Source: Rhodobacterales bacterium UBA7416 (lineage in GTDB: Bacteria > Pseudomonadota > Alphaproteobacteria > Rhodobacterales > Rhodobacteraceae). From it: a stretch of DNA of 8,223 bases. The notes under the pieces were generated by a model. That model had not been told where the DNA came from. It was given only the letters and a program-made list of their open reading frames with translations, and ran no database searches. Shown piece by piece: positions 1 to 7,461 of the stretch. The position numbers were made by a program, and so were the translations under genes. How positions within the stretch are numbered: position 1 is the stretch's first letter; every line of letters begins with the position of its first letter. The DNA lies in assembly GCA_002469545.1 (NCBI GenBank), contig DKMK01000034.1, positions 1-8,223 of the forward strand, written 5' to 3'.

Positions 1-3000
1 TCAAAACCTTTTGGGTAAACGCGTTGATTTCTCTGGTCGTTCGGTCATTGTGACGGGTCCAGAATTGAAACTTCACCAATGTGGTCTTCCCAAGAAGATG
101 GCTTTGGAGCTGTTCAAACCGTTTATCTATTCACGTCTAGAAGCCAAAGGTCTTTCATCGACTGTGAAACAGGCCAAGAAAATTGTTGAAAAACAGCGCC
201 CAGAAGTATGGGATATCTTGGACGAGGTAATTCGCGAACACCCAGTGATGCTGAACCGTGCGCCTACACTGCACCGTTTGGGCATCCAAGCGTTCGAACC
301 TGTTTTGATCGAAGGTAAAGCAATCCAATTGCACCCACTTGTTTGTTCTGCGTTTAACGCCGACTTCGACGGTGACCAAATGGCGGTACACGTACCATTG
401 TCATTAGAAGCACAATTGGAATGTCGCGTGTTGATGATGTCAACAAACAACGTTTTGTCACCTGCCAACGGTAAGCCAATCATCGTTCCTTCACAGGATA
501 TGATTTTGGGTCTGTACTATATCACGCTAGAGCGTGAAGGCATGAAGGGCCAAGGCATGACGTTTGCGAACCCACAAGAGGTTGAGCATGCGTTGGATAG
601 CGATTTGGTTCACCTACACTCGAAAATCACGTGTCGTATTGAACAAGTGAATGCAGAAGGCGAAGTTGTTTGGGAACGTTTCGAAACAACACCGGGCCGC
701 GTTCGTCTAAGCACTGTGATGCCTTTGAACCACAAAGCACCATTCAGCTTGATCAACCGTTTGCTTCGTAAGAAAGAAGTCGGCGAAATCATTGACAGCG
801 TTTATCGTTACTGTGGTCAAAAAGAGTCTGTTATCTTCTGTGATAACATCATGACAATGGGCTTCACTGAAGCGTTCAAGGCAGGTATCTCGTTTGGTAA
901 AGACGACATGGTTGTTCCAGAAACGAAGTGGCCATTGGTGAATGAAACACGTGATTTCGTTAAAGGTTTTGAGCAACAGTACATGGACGGTCTGATTACA
1001 CAGGGCGAGAAGTACAACAAAGTTGTTGATGCATGGTCAAAAGCGAATGACAAAGTGACTGACGCGATGATGGATGCAATCTCGTTGATGAAAAAGGACG
1101 AGAATGGTGCTGAAATGGAACCGAATTCGGTTTACATGATGGCTCACTCTGGTGCGCGTGGTTCTGTGACACAGATGAAACAGCTGGGCGGTATGCGCGG
1201 TTTGATGGCGAAACCAAATGGTGAAATTATCGAAACGCCTATTATCTCTAACTTTAAAGAGGGTCTGTCGGTTCTTGAGTACTTTAACTCTACTCACGGG
1301 GCTCGTAAGGGTTTGTCTGATACGGCGCTTAAAACAGCTAACTCTGGTTACCTGACGCGTCGTTTGGTTGACGTTGCACAAGACTGTATCGTTCGCGAAT
1401 GGGATTGTGGCACGGAACGTTCAATTACGGCACGCGCTGCGGTTAATGATGGTGAAGAAGTATCATCAATGGCTGAACGTATCTTGGGCCGTGTATTGGC
1501 CGAAGATGTCATTCACCCGAAAACGGGCGAAGTTTTGGGTAAATCTCAAGACTTGGTTGACGAGCGTCAAGCAGACCTCATCAACGACGCGAAACTTGTA
1601 TCTTTGCAAATCCGCTCACCTCTGACATGTGAATCAGATGACGGTATTTGTGCGGCATGTTACGGTCGTGATCTTGCACGTGGTAACGGTGTTAACCCAG
1701 GCGAAGCAGTTGGTATTATCGCTGCTCAGTCTATTGGTGAGCCGGGCACACAGCTGACAATGCGTACATTCCACATTGGTGGTGTTGCTCAGGGTGGCCA
1801 ACAGTCATTCCAAGACGCTAGCCAAGCAGGTACAATCGACATTCGTAAGTCAAACATTTTGGTAAACCGTGATGGTGAACAAGTTGTTATGGGTCGTAAT
1901 GTTGAATTGGTTGTTGTTGACGAAAACGGTCAAGACGCTGTTGTTCACAAAATGGATTACGGTACCAAGGTTCTGGTCAAAACGGGCGACAAAATCGCAC
2001 GTGGTGACAAGTTGTATGAATGGGATCCGTACACATTGCCAATGATCGCTGAAAAAGGCGGTATCGCCAAATTGGCTGATCTAGTTGCAGGTATTTCTGT
2101 ACGTGACGTGACTGATGATGCGACTGGTATTTCGCAGAAAATCGTAACGGATTGGCGTTCTGCGCCAAAAGGTTCCGATTTGAAACCATCTGTTATTGTG
2201 GCTGATCCAGTGACAGGCGAACCAATGCGTAATGATGCGGACCATCCGGTTCAATACGCGATGTCTGTTGATGCGATTTTGTCTGTCGAAGACGGCCAAG
2301 AAGTAAAAGCCGGTGATGTTGTTGCGCGTATTCCTCGTGAAGGCGCAAAAACGAAAGACATTACAGGTGGTCTGCCACGTGTTGCTGAATTGTTCGAAGC
2401 ACGTCGTCCGAAAGATCACGCAATCATCGCTGAAATGGATGGTTACGTAGAGTTTGGTCGCGACTTCAAAAACAAGCGTCGTGTGAATGTTGTTTCTGCG
2501 GAAGATGCAGAAATCAAAACAGAATACATGGTTCCAAAGGGTAAACACATCCCTGTCCAAGAAGGTGATTTCATCCAAAAAGGTGAATACATCATGGACG
2601 GTAACCCGGCACCACATGACATTCTGAACATCATGGGCGTAGAAGCACTTGCCGATTACATGATCGACGAAGTTCAAGACGTTTACCGTTTGCAAGGTGT
2701 GAAAATCAACGACAAGCACATCGAAGTGATCGTGCGTCAAATGTTGCAAAAGTGGGAAATCACTGCATCAGGTGGCACAACGTTGTTGAAAGGCGAGCAA
2801 GTCGACAAAGCAGAGTTCGACGAAGCAAACGCCAAAGCAGTTGCAGCAGGTCGCGAAGCGGCTTCTGGGGGACCAATTCTGTTGGGTATTACGAAAGCGT
2901 CATTGCAGACACGTTCGTTCATCTCGGCGGCATCGTTCCAGGAAACAACGCGTGTACTTACTGATGCGGCGACGCGCGGTAAGAAAGACAAGTTGATCGG

Positions 3001-3259
3001 CCTGAAAGAGAACGTGATTGTTGGTCGTTTGATCCCAGCGGGCACCGGTGGTGCAACGTTCCAGATCAAGAAGATTGCATCTGATCGTGATGCTGTAATC
3101 ATCGAAGACAAACGTGCAGCAGCCGAAGAAGCGGCTGCATTGATGGCGCCAGTTGAATCCGAAATGGATGTAAACACGGTATTCGATGCACCAGCTGACA
3201 CCCAAGAAGATGATGTCATCATCGATCTGGGCGGCGACGGTACAGAACAACCTGTCTAA
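1..3259 (+). CDS. rpoC: DNA-directed RNA polymerase subunit beta' (partial, N-terminus outside the window)
   Basis: Largest catalytic subunit of RNA polymerase. The first complete codon is at base 2 (reading QNLLGKRVDFSGRS); the TTG at 11 is internal and is not a start. About 1085 residues are present and, by comparison with the 1407-residue E. coli protein, roughly 330 N-terminal residues (first zinc site, clamp helices) lie upstream. Visible landmarks: the catalytic Mg-binding NADFDGDQM at 356-382; the bridge-helix region GARKGLSDTALKTANSGYL; the second zinc site, with cysteines at codon 1406 (DCGT) and in the C-x6-C-x2-C cluster from 1628; and the trigger-loop motif GEPGTQLTMRTFHIGG at 1736-1783. 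After it comes a long insertion resembling the SI3 region of E. coli, then the conserved C-terminal ITKASLQTRSFISAASFQETTRVL and KENVIVGRLIPAGTG. The tail is acidic (QEDDVIIDLGGDGTEQPV). It ends at TAA, followed by a terminator. The identification is certain. Confidence 0.99.
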   Translation, partial: QNLLGKRVDFSGRSVIVTGPELKLHQCGLPKKMALELFKPFIYSRLEAKGLSSTVKQAKKIVEKQRPEVWDILDEVIREHPVMLNRAPTLHRLGIQAFEPVLIEGKAIQLHPLVCSAFNADFDGDQMAVHVPLSLEAQLECRVLMMSTNNVLSPANGKPIIVPSQDMILGLYYITLEREGMKGQGMTFANPQEVEHALDSDLVHLHSKITCRIEQVNAEGEVVWERFETTPGRVRLSTVMPLNHKAPFSLINRLLRKKEVGEIIDSVYRYCGQKESVIFCDNIMTMGFTEAFKAGISFGKDDMVVPETKWPLVNETRDFVKGFEQQYMDGLITQGEKYNKVVDAWSKANDKVTDAMMDAISLMKKDENGAEMEPNSVYMMAHSGARGSVTQMKQLGGMRGLMAKPNGEIIETPIISNFKEGLSVLEYFNSTHGARKGLSDTALKTANSGYLTRRLVDVAQDCIVREWDCGTERSITARAAVNDGEEVSSMAERILGRVLAEDVIHPKTGEVLGKSQDLVDERQADLINDAKLVSLQIRSPLTCESDDGICAACYGRDLARGNGVNPGEAVGIIAAQSIGEPGTQLTMRTFHIGGVAQGGQQSFQDASQAGTIDIRKSNILVNRDGEQVVMGRNVELVVVDENGQDAVVHKMDYGTKVLVKTGDKIARGDKLYEWDPYTLPMIAEKGGIAKLADLVAGISVRDVTDDATGISQKIVTDWRSAPKGSDLKPSVIVADPVTGEPMRNDADHPVQYAMSVDAILSVEDGQEVKAGDVVARIPREGAKTKDITGGLPRVAELFEARRPKDHAIIAEMDGYVEFGRDFKNKRRVNVVSAEDAEIKTEYMVPKGKHIPVQEGDFIQKGEYIMDGNPAPHDILNIMGVEALADYMIDEVQDVYRLQGVKINDKHIEVIVRQMLQKWEITASGGTTLLKGEQVDKAEFDEANAKAVAAGREAASGGPILLGITKASLQTRSFISAASFQETTRVLTDAATRGKKDKLIGLKENVIVGRLIPAGTGGATFQIKKIASDRDAVIIEDKRAAAEEAAALMAPVESEMDVNTVFDAPADTQEDDVIIDLGGDGTEQPV

Positions 3260-3279
3260 GGTTCGTTAAATAGAAATAG

Positions 3280-3309
3280 AAAAGGCCCTGCAATTGCGGG
3301 GCCTTTTTT
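3280..3309. terminator. Bidirectional intrinsic terminator between convergent rpoC and the capsule glycosyltransferase-like gene
   Basis: A stem of about 12 pairs, AAAAGGCCCTGC / GCGGGGCCTTTT, with one G-T wobble and an AATT loop. On the plus strand it is followed by a run of six T (3304-3309), 20 bases after the rpoC stop. Read on the minus strand the same hairpin ends in TTTTCTATTTC and starts a few bases after the stop of the gene ending at 3313, so it can stop transcripts from both sides. Confidence 0.93.
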
Positions 3310-3312
3310 CGT

Positions 3313-4320
3313 TCAGGCCTTATCGGCTTGTCGAAATACACGCTTAATACGGTTCATCGCATTATTCGCTTGGGCAGGTTTAATCATCTGTTCTCGTAAA
3401 AACCAAAACAGGTATGCCGCATAAGGCAGATCGCTGTTTAGCGCGGTGGCCATTGCTGGCGCTAATTTAGACACATCGTTAATCGTTTCCAGCATATGGT
3501 GAAAATCCGCAGGCCCTGCCAAAATGGATGGTACTTCGTGGATTAATGCTTCGAACGCGACGGCGGATGATTGGGTGATAACCAGATCACTGTGCGCTAA
3601 AATCGCATGGATGCTGGCATCACTGACATGCACACCGTTTTCAGGATCATGGAATTGATTAAGGATATCCAATTCCGTTGGCTTTTGCATCGGGTGGGGT
3701 TTGATGATCACGGGGCGATCACCACGTTGCGCAATGCATGCCGCGATCAGTGCAGGGTATTCGATATAGTAGGGGCAATATTCAATAGGTTGAAATTTTT
3801 GACTGGCAATGAATATGGCCCCGGTGGGGAATTCTGTGCCGTCGGTATCCGCCTGTGGAAATTTGGACACGTTCAAACCAATGAACTGCGCCATTAAATT
3901 AGCATGAAACTTGGCCGCGCGTTCAGGGTTAATTGAGGTGGCTTCAAATGCCGCATCGCGCGTCGACGAATTGTTACGTACGCCTTTGGTGTCGAAATAC
4001 CAGTATCCATTTAGATAAGATGGTACGCAATAAAATACATTTTTGGCCGGCGTGCGCGGTTCGTCTTTGATCAAAATATGCAAATGACGATCTGTCGCGA
4101 GCAAATCATCAACCCAGGCACGGGGGTCATTCAGCAAAATCGGGCGATACCCCTTTTGGGCGCAAACCTCTGCCACCAAATTCAAGCAATCCAATTCGCC
4201 TGCTTCGGTGGCTTTGTATAGGTATTCAGGGCAATAGAAATAGGCACACGGGTCCGCATGGGCAAGGCCTGCCAACGTTGACAGGTCCAAATGCGTAGGG
4301 GATGTGAACCAATTTCGCAT
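3313..4320 (-). CDS. Capsule polysaccharide biosynthesis (KpsS/KpsC-like) glycosyltransferase family protein
   Basis: 335 residues with no signal peptide or clear membrane span, so probably cytoplasmic or peripheral. The C-terminal half carries the pattern of the capsule-synthesis family (KpsC/KpsS, beta-Kdo transferase-like GT-B fold): VIIKPHP at residues 204-210, then SIHAILAHSDLVITQSS (236-252) and AVAFEALIHEVPSILAGPA (253-271). In that family the lysine-histidine-proline motif and the later serine/glutamate region form the nucleotide-sugar site. The N-terminal half (YFYCPEYLYKATEAGELD and onward) I do not recognise. The start lies 7 nt after the stop of the phosphatase gene and has no clear Shine-Dalgarno sequence, which suggests translational coupling. 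Family membership is fairly secure, but the donor and acceptor sugars are unknown and I give no gene symbol because KpsS versus KpsC cannot be decided. Confidence 0.78.
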   Translation of the reverse strand: MRNWFTSPTHLDLSTLAGLAHADPCAYFYCPEYLYKATEAGELDCLNLVAEVCAQKGYRPILLNDPRAWVDDLLATDRHLHILIKDEPRTPAKNVFYCVPSYLNGYWYFDTKGVRNNSSTRDAAFEATSINPERAAKFHANLMAQFIGLNVSKFPQADTDGTEFPTGAIFIASQKFQPIEYCPYYIEYPALIAACIAQRGDRPVIIKPHPMQKPTELDILNQFHDPENGVHVSDASIHAILAHSDLVITQSSAVAFEALIHEVPSILAGPADFHHMLETINDVSKLAPAMATALNSDLPYAAYLFWFLREQMIKPAQANNAMNRIKRVFRQADKA

Positions 4321-4327
4321 CGCGCGG

Positions 4328-5080
4328 TCAGGCTGGTTGCGTTATTTCAACGCGACCCTGTTCAGTCAGCTGAAAGACATCCCGCCCAATTGTGACGACA
4401 GCAGACAGCGTATCACCCCACGCCGCACCCGTATCGATATTCACACGGTTTCCGTAATGGGTCACTTCGTCCACAATGGTATGTCCATGTAAAATCAACT
4501 TGGCCGCCATCTTGGGGTTATCCAGCCATCCATCGCGTATCCAAACCAAATCGGTTTCGGTTTGGTCGTTCAGAGGGCGATCCAAGTTCACACCTGCATG
4601 GCAGAAAAAGATATCATCCGTTTCATACGACAACGACAAATTACGAATGAAATCAACATGCGCGGCAGGTACGTTTTTCACTGCCATCGCCAAAATATCA
4701 CCCAAACATTCACGATAATTTTCCGGTACAGTTACACCATAGGATGCCAATGTTTCCACGCCGCCAATGCGGTGATGCAGCCAGCTGTAATCAGGTTTTA
4801 GATGTGGATCGTGACGGTGTGGATCATCGAAAAACCATTCCATCAGGCGATCATGATTTCCTTTTAAAACTGTCCAAGGTTTACCCGCAGCCAACCCGTC
4901 CATAAGGTAATCAATCGTGCCCTTACTGTCGGGACGGCGATCAACCAGATCGCCGATGAAAACGATGTGATGGCTGTCTGCACCCGATTTTTGAAAATCG
5001 GCGTCGATCCGCGCCATAATGGAATGCAACTGTTCAAGGTCGCCATGAATGTCGCCAACGGCGTAAGTAAGATGTGTCAT
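4328..5080 (-). CDS. PPP-family metallophosphatase (serine/threonine protein phosphatase-like)
   Basis: 250 residues, the usual size of bacterial PPP phosphatases related to lambda phosphatase and PrpA/PrpB. The dimetal-site motifs appear in order: GDIHGD (9-14), GDLVDRR (43-49), GNHDR (74-78), HAG (161-163) and HGHT (198-201), followed by NIDTGAAWG (214-222). The family hydrolyses phosphomonoesters on proteins or nucleotides, usually with Mn2+. The canonical GDxVDRG has arginine in place of the last glycine; all metal ligands are present. The ATG at 5080 is only eight codons before the first motif, as usual, so the start is sound although no Shine-Dalgarno sequence precedes it. First gene of a two-gene operon with the capsule-type gene 7 nt downstream. 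The substrate is unknown: a regulatory protein phosphatase, an ApaH-like nucleotide phosphatase or a glycan-related phosphatase are all possible. Confidence 0.88.
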   Translation of the reverse strand: MTHLTYAVGDIHGDLEQLHSIMARIDADFQKSGADSHHIVFIGDLVDRRPDSKGTIDYLMDGLAAGKPWTVLKGNHDRLMEWFFDDPHRHDPHLKPDYSWLHHRIGGVETLASYGVTVPENYRECLGDILAMAVKNVPAAHVDFIRNLSLSYETDDIFFCHAGVNLDRPLNDQTETDLVWIRDGWLDNPKMAAKLILHGHTIVDEVTHYGNRVNIDTGAAWGDTLSAVVTIGRDVFQLTEQGRVEITQPA

Positions 5081-5086
5081 GAGGGA

Positions 5087-5115
5087 TGTATATCTATCTG
5101 AGAATTGTGTGACAA
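5087..5115 (-). promoter_or_regulatory. Candidate sigma70-type promoter for the phosphatase operon
   Basis: On the minus strand TTGTCA (5115-5110) and TATACA (5092-5087) are separated by exactly 17 bases. The expected start point, 6-8 bases past the -10 box, falls at about 5081-5079, on the ATG at 5080, so the transcript would have no leader. This agrees with the lack of a Shine-Dalgarno sequence. The rest of the 110-bp gap (5081-5190) shows nothing else I can identify. Confidence 0.5.
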
Positions 5116-5190
5116 GCGGCGCAAGGCCATAGTTTAATAAAACAATCTTGGCAGCTCTTTGGCGCAGACCGTTTCCTTATCCACCGATGA

Positions 5191-5930
5191 CTATTTTTTG
5201 ACGGCGTAATCATACAACGGTTGATCACAGGGATAAACTTCACCAACACGGTCAAGCAGTGTTTGGGTCATAATATCAGCAGGTTTGGCCACTTTAGAAG
5301 AAACATTTCGTGCGCTTAGTTGCGTAAGTATATTGGCAACATCAGGGGCGACCTTGCGCAGTAGAGTGTCCAAATGTGTGTTTAAGTTTTCCAACAGTAA
5401 TACTTATAATTTGCAATCTATAATCACATTCAAACGCGTGGATTGTATGAACCAATGCGGGTTTGGGGCTGTAGATCGCGTTCGAGGAAAACCCGTTCCA
5501 GCAAGTTCAGCAAAGCAAGGCAGTTTTTCAAATGCCCCGACACAGTGTTCGTATTCAGATCGACATCAGGGTGCAGCATCAAATTGTTTCGCACCTGTAC
5601 CAGCTGACCACGGCCAATCACTTTGTCAAAATTTAACGACAATAATCGCCGCGTTGGGTCACGCATGACGACAAAGGCGTACTCCTCTTGGGCGACATCA
5701 TGGTGGGTTAACCCAAATTAGGATGCGCGTAAAAAGGTGTGGTTGATTTGATGAATTTTGTTTGGGAACAGATAGGGCGGCCCATGATCCAGATAGAAAA
5801 ACAAATTGCGAATCTGGGTGGCACCACATTTCAAAGCAGATAGGCTTCGAATGGGGAAGTCGTGCGTGGAAAAGAGTCGTTTGCTGAGGTGCAATTGGGG
5901 CTTCTGTTTGAACCTGTTCATGGATAACAT
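5191..5930 (-). pseudogene. Sulfotransferase-family pseudogene (two nonsense codons and one frameshift)
   Basis: Fragments in two minus-strand frames join into one protein of about 245 codons, near full length for a small bacterial carbohydrate sulfotransferase. The N-terminal part (ATG at 5930) has SALKCGATQIRNLFFYLDHG, resembling the 5'-phosphosulfate-binding KxGxT region for PAPS. After a TAA at 5720-5718 the same frame continues with FVVMRDPTRRLLSLNFDKV, resembling the 3'-phosphate-binding RDPxxRxxS motif. At 5468-5461 the frame shifts in the run CCCCAAACCC: one frame reads ERDLQPQTRI, the other NPHWFIQSTRL, so the ancestral reading was probably ERDLQPNPHW. A second TAA lies at 5406-5404, then LENLNTHLDTLLRKV to RNVSSK and a normal TAG at 5193-5191. 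The intact gene would have transferred sulfate to a glycan. The family call is by motif and is fairly good; inactivation is nearly certain if the sequence is correct. Confidence 0.75.
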
Positions 5931-5972
5931 TGTTCGAACGCACAGACCCTGTCAAAACAGAAGAAGGCTGAC

Positions 5973-7007
5973 ATGAAACCGCTGGCTGATTATCCCTTTG
6001 ATGATTTTGAAAATTACGGCGTTGCCCCCGAATTTGAGGGGCGGAAGCGATTTTCGTTGATCTTGAACAATACTGCAGCCCTTCATCGACACCGCCACTT
6101 TGGCCCCAATCATGTGATGCGCCGATTGTGTCAGGGTCTGGTCGATATCAACCTGCCGCCATTGCTGTATGCCAATGACCAGGCGGGTTTGGATTTGGTT
6201 CTAAGCGTCTTGGAACAACCACCCACTTTAGTTGTGCTCAACGGAGAGGGCACGATGCACGACGATCAGCGTCGGGCTGTGATGCTGTTGCGTATGGCCC
6301 AAGATTTAAGCGCACGGGGAATTCCAACCGTTTTGATTAATACGATTTGGCAAAATAACAGTGCGGAAACGGCCACCATGTTGGCCAATATTGACTTGAT
6401 TGCGGCCCGTGAAAATCAATCACATCAGGCACTTTTGAAAATCCGTCCCGATACGCTGTTAGTGCCAGATCTGTTGCTGAGCGCGCAAATGGGCTTCGTG
6501 AAAATACAGGGTGAGGGAATTGGTGTCGTTGATTGCTCTGCACGTTCTAAATCACTGGACCTTATGCGCTTTGCCGCCGCCCAAGGGCATCGTTTCTATG
6601 CGATGGAACGCAGGCTGTTGGATAAGCCCGATTTAATTCGGAACACCGGCTTGAACCCAGACGCAATCACAATGCCGCAACTTGAAGATATTTCAAACCA
6701 TAACGCGTGGGTTGTTGGGCGGTTCCATTTTGCGATGGCTTTGATGGTGCATGGCATTCCGTTTGCTGCATTGCCGACAAAGGTTCATAAAATGCAGGCC
6801 ATGCTGCATGATGCTGGACTGATGGGATGTTTGTTGCCCGATGATTGGCAAAGTCTAACAATCAAAGAGCAACAATTGGCGGTTCAAACAGCATTGGGCA
6901 GTTGGAATTCAGCGACACTGAAGCGGGCGCAAACCTACGTCAAAGCTGCCGAACGGTCTACGAATGCGATGTTTGCGTGTCTGGTCGCGTTACAGCCAAG
7001 CGATTGA
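5973..7007 (+). CDS. Polysaccharide pyruvyl transferase family protein
   Basis: 344 residues, with no signal peptide or membrane segment. Motifs fit the polysaccharide pyruvyl transferase family (CsaB-like): VVLNGEGTMHDDQRR (87-101), GIPTVLINTIWQNN (116-129), DLIAARENQSHQALL (141-155), VPDLLLS (164-170), and the C-terminal VVGRFHFAMALMVHGIPFAA (247-266) followed by KVHKMQAMLHDAG. Members transfer a pyruvyl ketal from phosphoenolpyruvate to a sugar of a cell-surface polymer, adding negative charge, though some relatives are glycosyltransferase-like and uncharacterised. The ATG at 5973 has a GAAGG Shine-Dalgarno sequence (5963-5967) 5 nt upstream. It diverges from the sulfotransferase pseudogene with 42 bp between starts, so its promoter must lie within the pseudogene's 5' end; I see no convincing -35/-10 pair there. 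It converges on the lipoprotein gene, 25 bp away. Family likely; acceptor unknown. Confidence 0.8.
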   Translation: MKPLADYPFDDFENYGVAPEFEGRKRFSLILNNTAALHRHRHFGPNHVMRRLCQGLVDINLPPLLYANDQAGLDLVLSVLEQPPTLVVLNGEGTMHDDQRRAVMLLRMAQDLSARGIPTVLINTIWQNNSAETATMLANIDLIAARENQSHQALLKIRPDTLLVPDLLLSAQMGFVKIQGEGIGVVDCSARSKSLDLMRFAAAQGHRFYAMERRLLDKPDLIRNTGLNPDAITMPQLEDISNHNAWVVGRFHFAMALMVHGIPFAALPTKVHKMQAMLHDAGLMGCLLPDDWQSLTIKEQQLAVQTALGSWNSATLKRAQTYVKAAERSTNAMFACLVALQPSD

Positions 7008-7032
7008 ACGCGACCCGAAGTTTAGACCGAGT

Positions 7033-7389
7033 TTATGTGGGCGAAATAGAGCCCACATCAATCGCAATAGTTGTGCCACCAATTGAGGATTTGATGAACT
7101 TGATCGGAACATTGACGAGTTTACCACATGCTTTGTAGGTCCATAATTCTTTCCAATTTCCGGACGCCGGCGTTTTCAATACCGTTGAGTTCACAAGTCG
7201 AGGGTCTGCATCGTCACAATCAGTCACTGCCATAAGTGCAATCGCCGCCATAGTGTTGGTATCACGAATAAGAATTGCATCCGCGAATGTTTTACCTACA
7301 ATGCTTTGACTTGTTGGGGTGCAGGCACTCAGAATCCAAAGGGTTGAAAGGGCCAAAATGGACGTTCGTTTCACCGCGTGTTTTTTCAT
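7033..7389 (-). CDS. Small predicted lipoprotein of unknown function
   Basis: 118 residues. The N-terminus is a lipoprotein signal: a basic start (MKKHAVKR), a hydrophobic stretch ILALSTLWIL, and a lipobox L20-S21-A22-C23, cleaved before Cys23. Threonine at +2 favours outer-membrane sorting by the E. coli rule. The mature part has two further cysteines (C58, C88), which could form a disulfide in the periplasm. The segment ELWTYKACGKLVNVPIKF followed by a GGT recalls a W-x3-CGK-x-V...GGT pattern I have seen in short uncharacterised periplasmic proteins, but I cannot name a family. The ATG at 7389 has AGGGA (7401-7397) 7 nt upstream, supporting the start. It is transcribed away from rpsL. A hairpin overlaps its stop codon. 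That it is a real gene is likely; its role is unknown. Confidence 0.75.
   Translation of the reverse strand: MKKHAVKRTSILALSTLWILSACTPTSQSIVGKTFADAILIRDTNTMAAIALMAVTDCDDADPRLVNSTVLKTPASGNWKELWTYKACGKLVNVPIKFIKSSIGGTTIAIDVGSISPT
7035..7058. terminator. Perfect 8-bp inverted repeat at the convergent gene ends, possible weak terminator
   Basis: ATGTGGGC (7035-7042) and GCCCACAT (7051-7058) flank an 8-base loop. It sits 27 bp after the pyruvyl transferase stop and covers the last codons of the lipoprotein gene. Neither side has a T-run, so termination is uncertain; it could equally protect transcript 3' ends. Confidence 0.35.
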
Positions 7390-7433
7390 AAAAAGGTCCC
7401 TAAAATTGATAAAATTGTGTTAATTTCAACCAA

Positions 7434-7461
7434 ACTATATGTGGCGAATGTAACCATCAAG
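7434..7461 (-). promoter_or_regulatory. Weak candidate promoter for the lipoprotein gene
   Basis: On the minus strand TATAGT (7439-7434) is a good -10 box. Upstream is CTTGAT (7461-7456) at 16 bases, or TTGATG at 15, a poor -35. The start would be near 7427, giving a leader of about 38 nt that contains the AGGGA ribosome site. Confidence 0.35.

Noticed and set aside
11..13. TTG at 11 as the start of the first gene
   Set aside because: The frame is open to the left edge and the preceding codons QNL continue the conserved RpoC sequence; this is an internal leucine codon.
2081..2749. 222-codon open frame on the minus strand inside rpoC
   Set aside because: It lies wholly antisense to unmistakable rpoC sequence; its translation is rich in F, C, H, T and V with no domain, typical of a shadow frame.
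2737..3222. 161-codon open frame on the minus strand at the rpoC 3' end
   Set aside because: Antisense to conserved RpoC C-terminal motifs, low-complexity Ala/Ser-rich translation, no ribosome site supporting a gene.
5285..5668. 127-codon plus-strand open frame across the sulfotransferase pseudogene
   Set aside because: The minus strand carries recognisable sulfotransferase motifs; the plus-strand product has no recognisable feature.
5932..5939. Palindrome GTTCGAAC between the divergent genes as an operator
   Set aside because: Only 8 bp, with no flanking symmetry or second copy; expected by chance.
5698..5955. 85-codon minus-strand open frame starting at 5955
   Set aside because: It is offset from the frame containing KCGATQIRNLFFYLDHG, so it is an overlapping shadow of the pseudogene's N-terminal part.
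6845..7138. 97-codon plus-strand open frame spanning the convergent gene ends
   Set aside because: Overlaps the 3' end of the pyruvyl transferase-like gene in another frame and is antisense to the lipoprotein; no motif or ribosome site.
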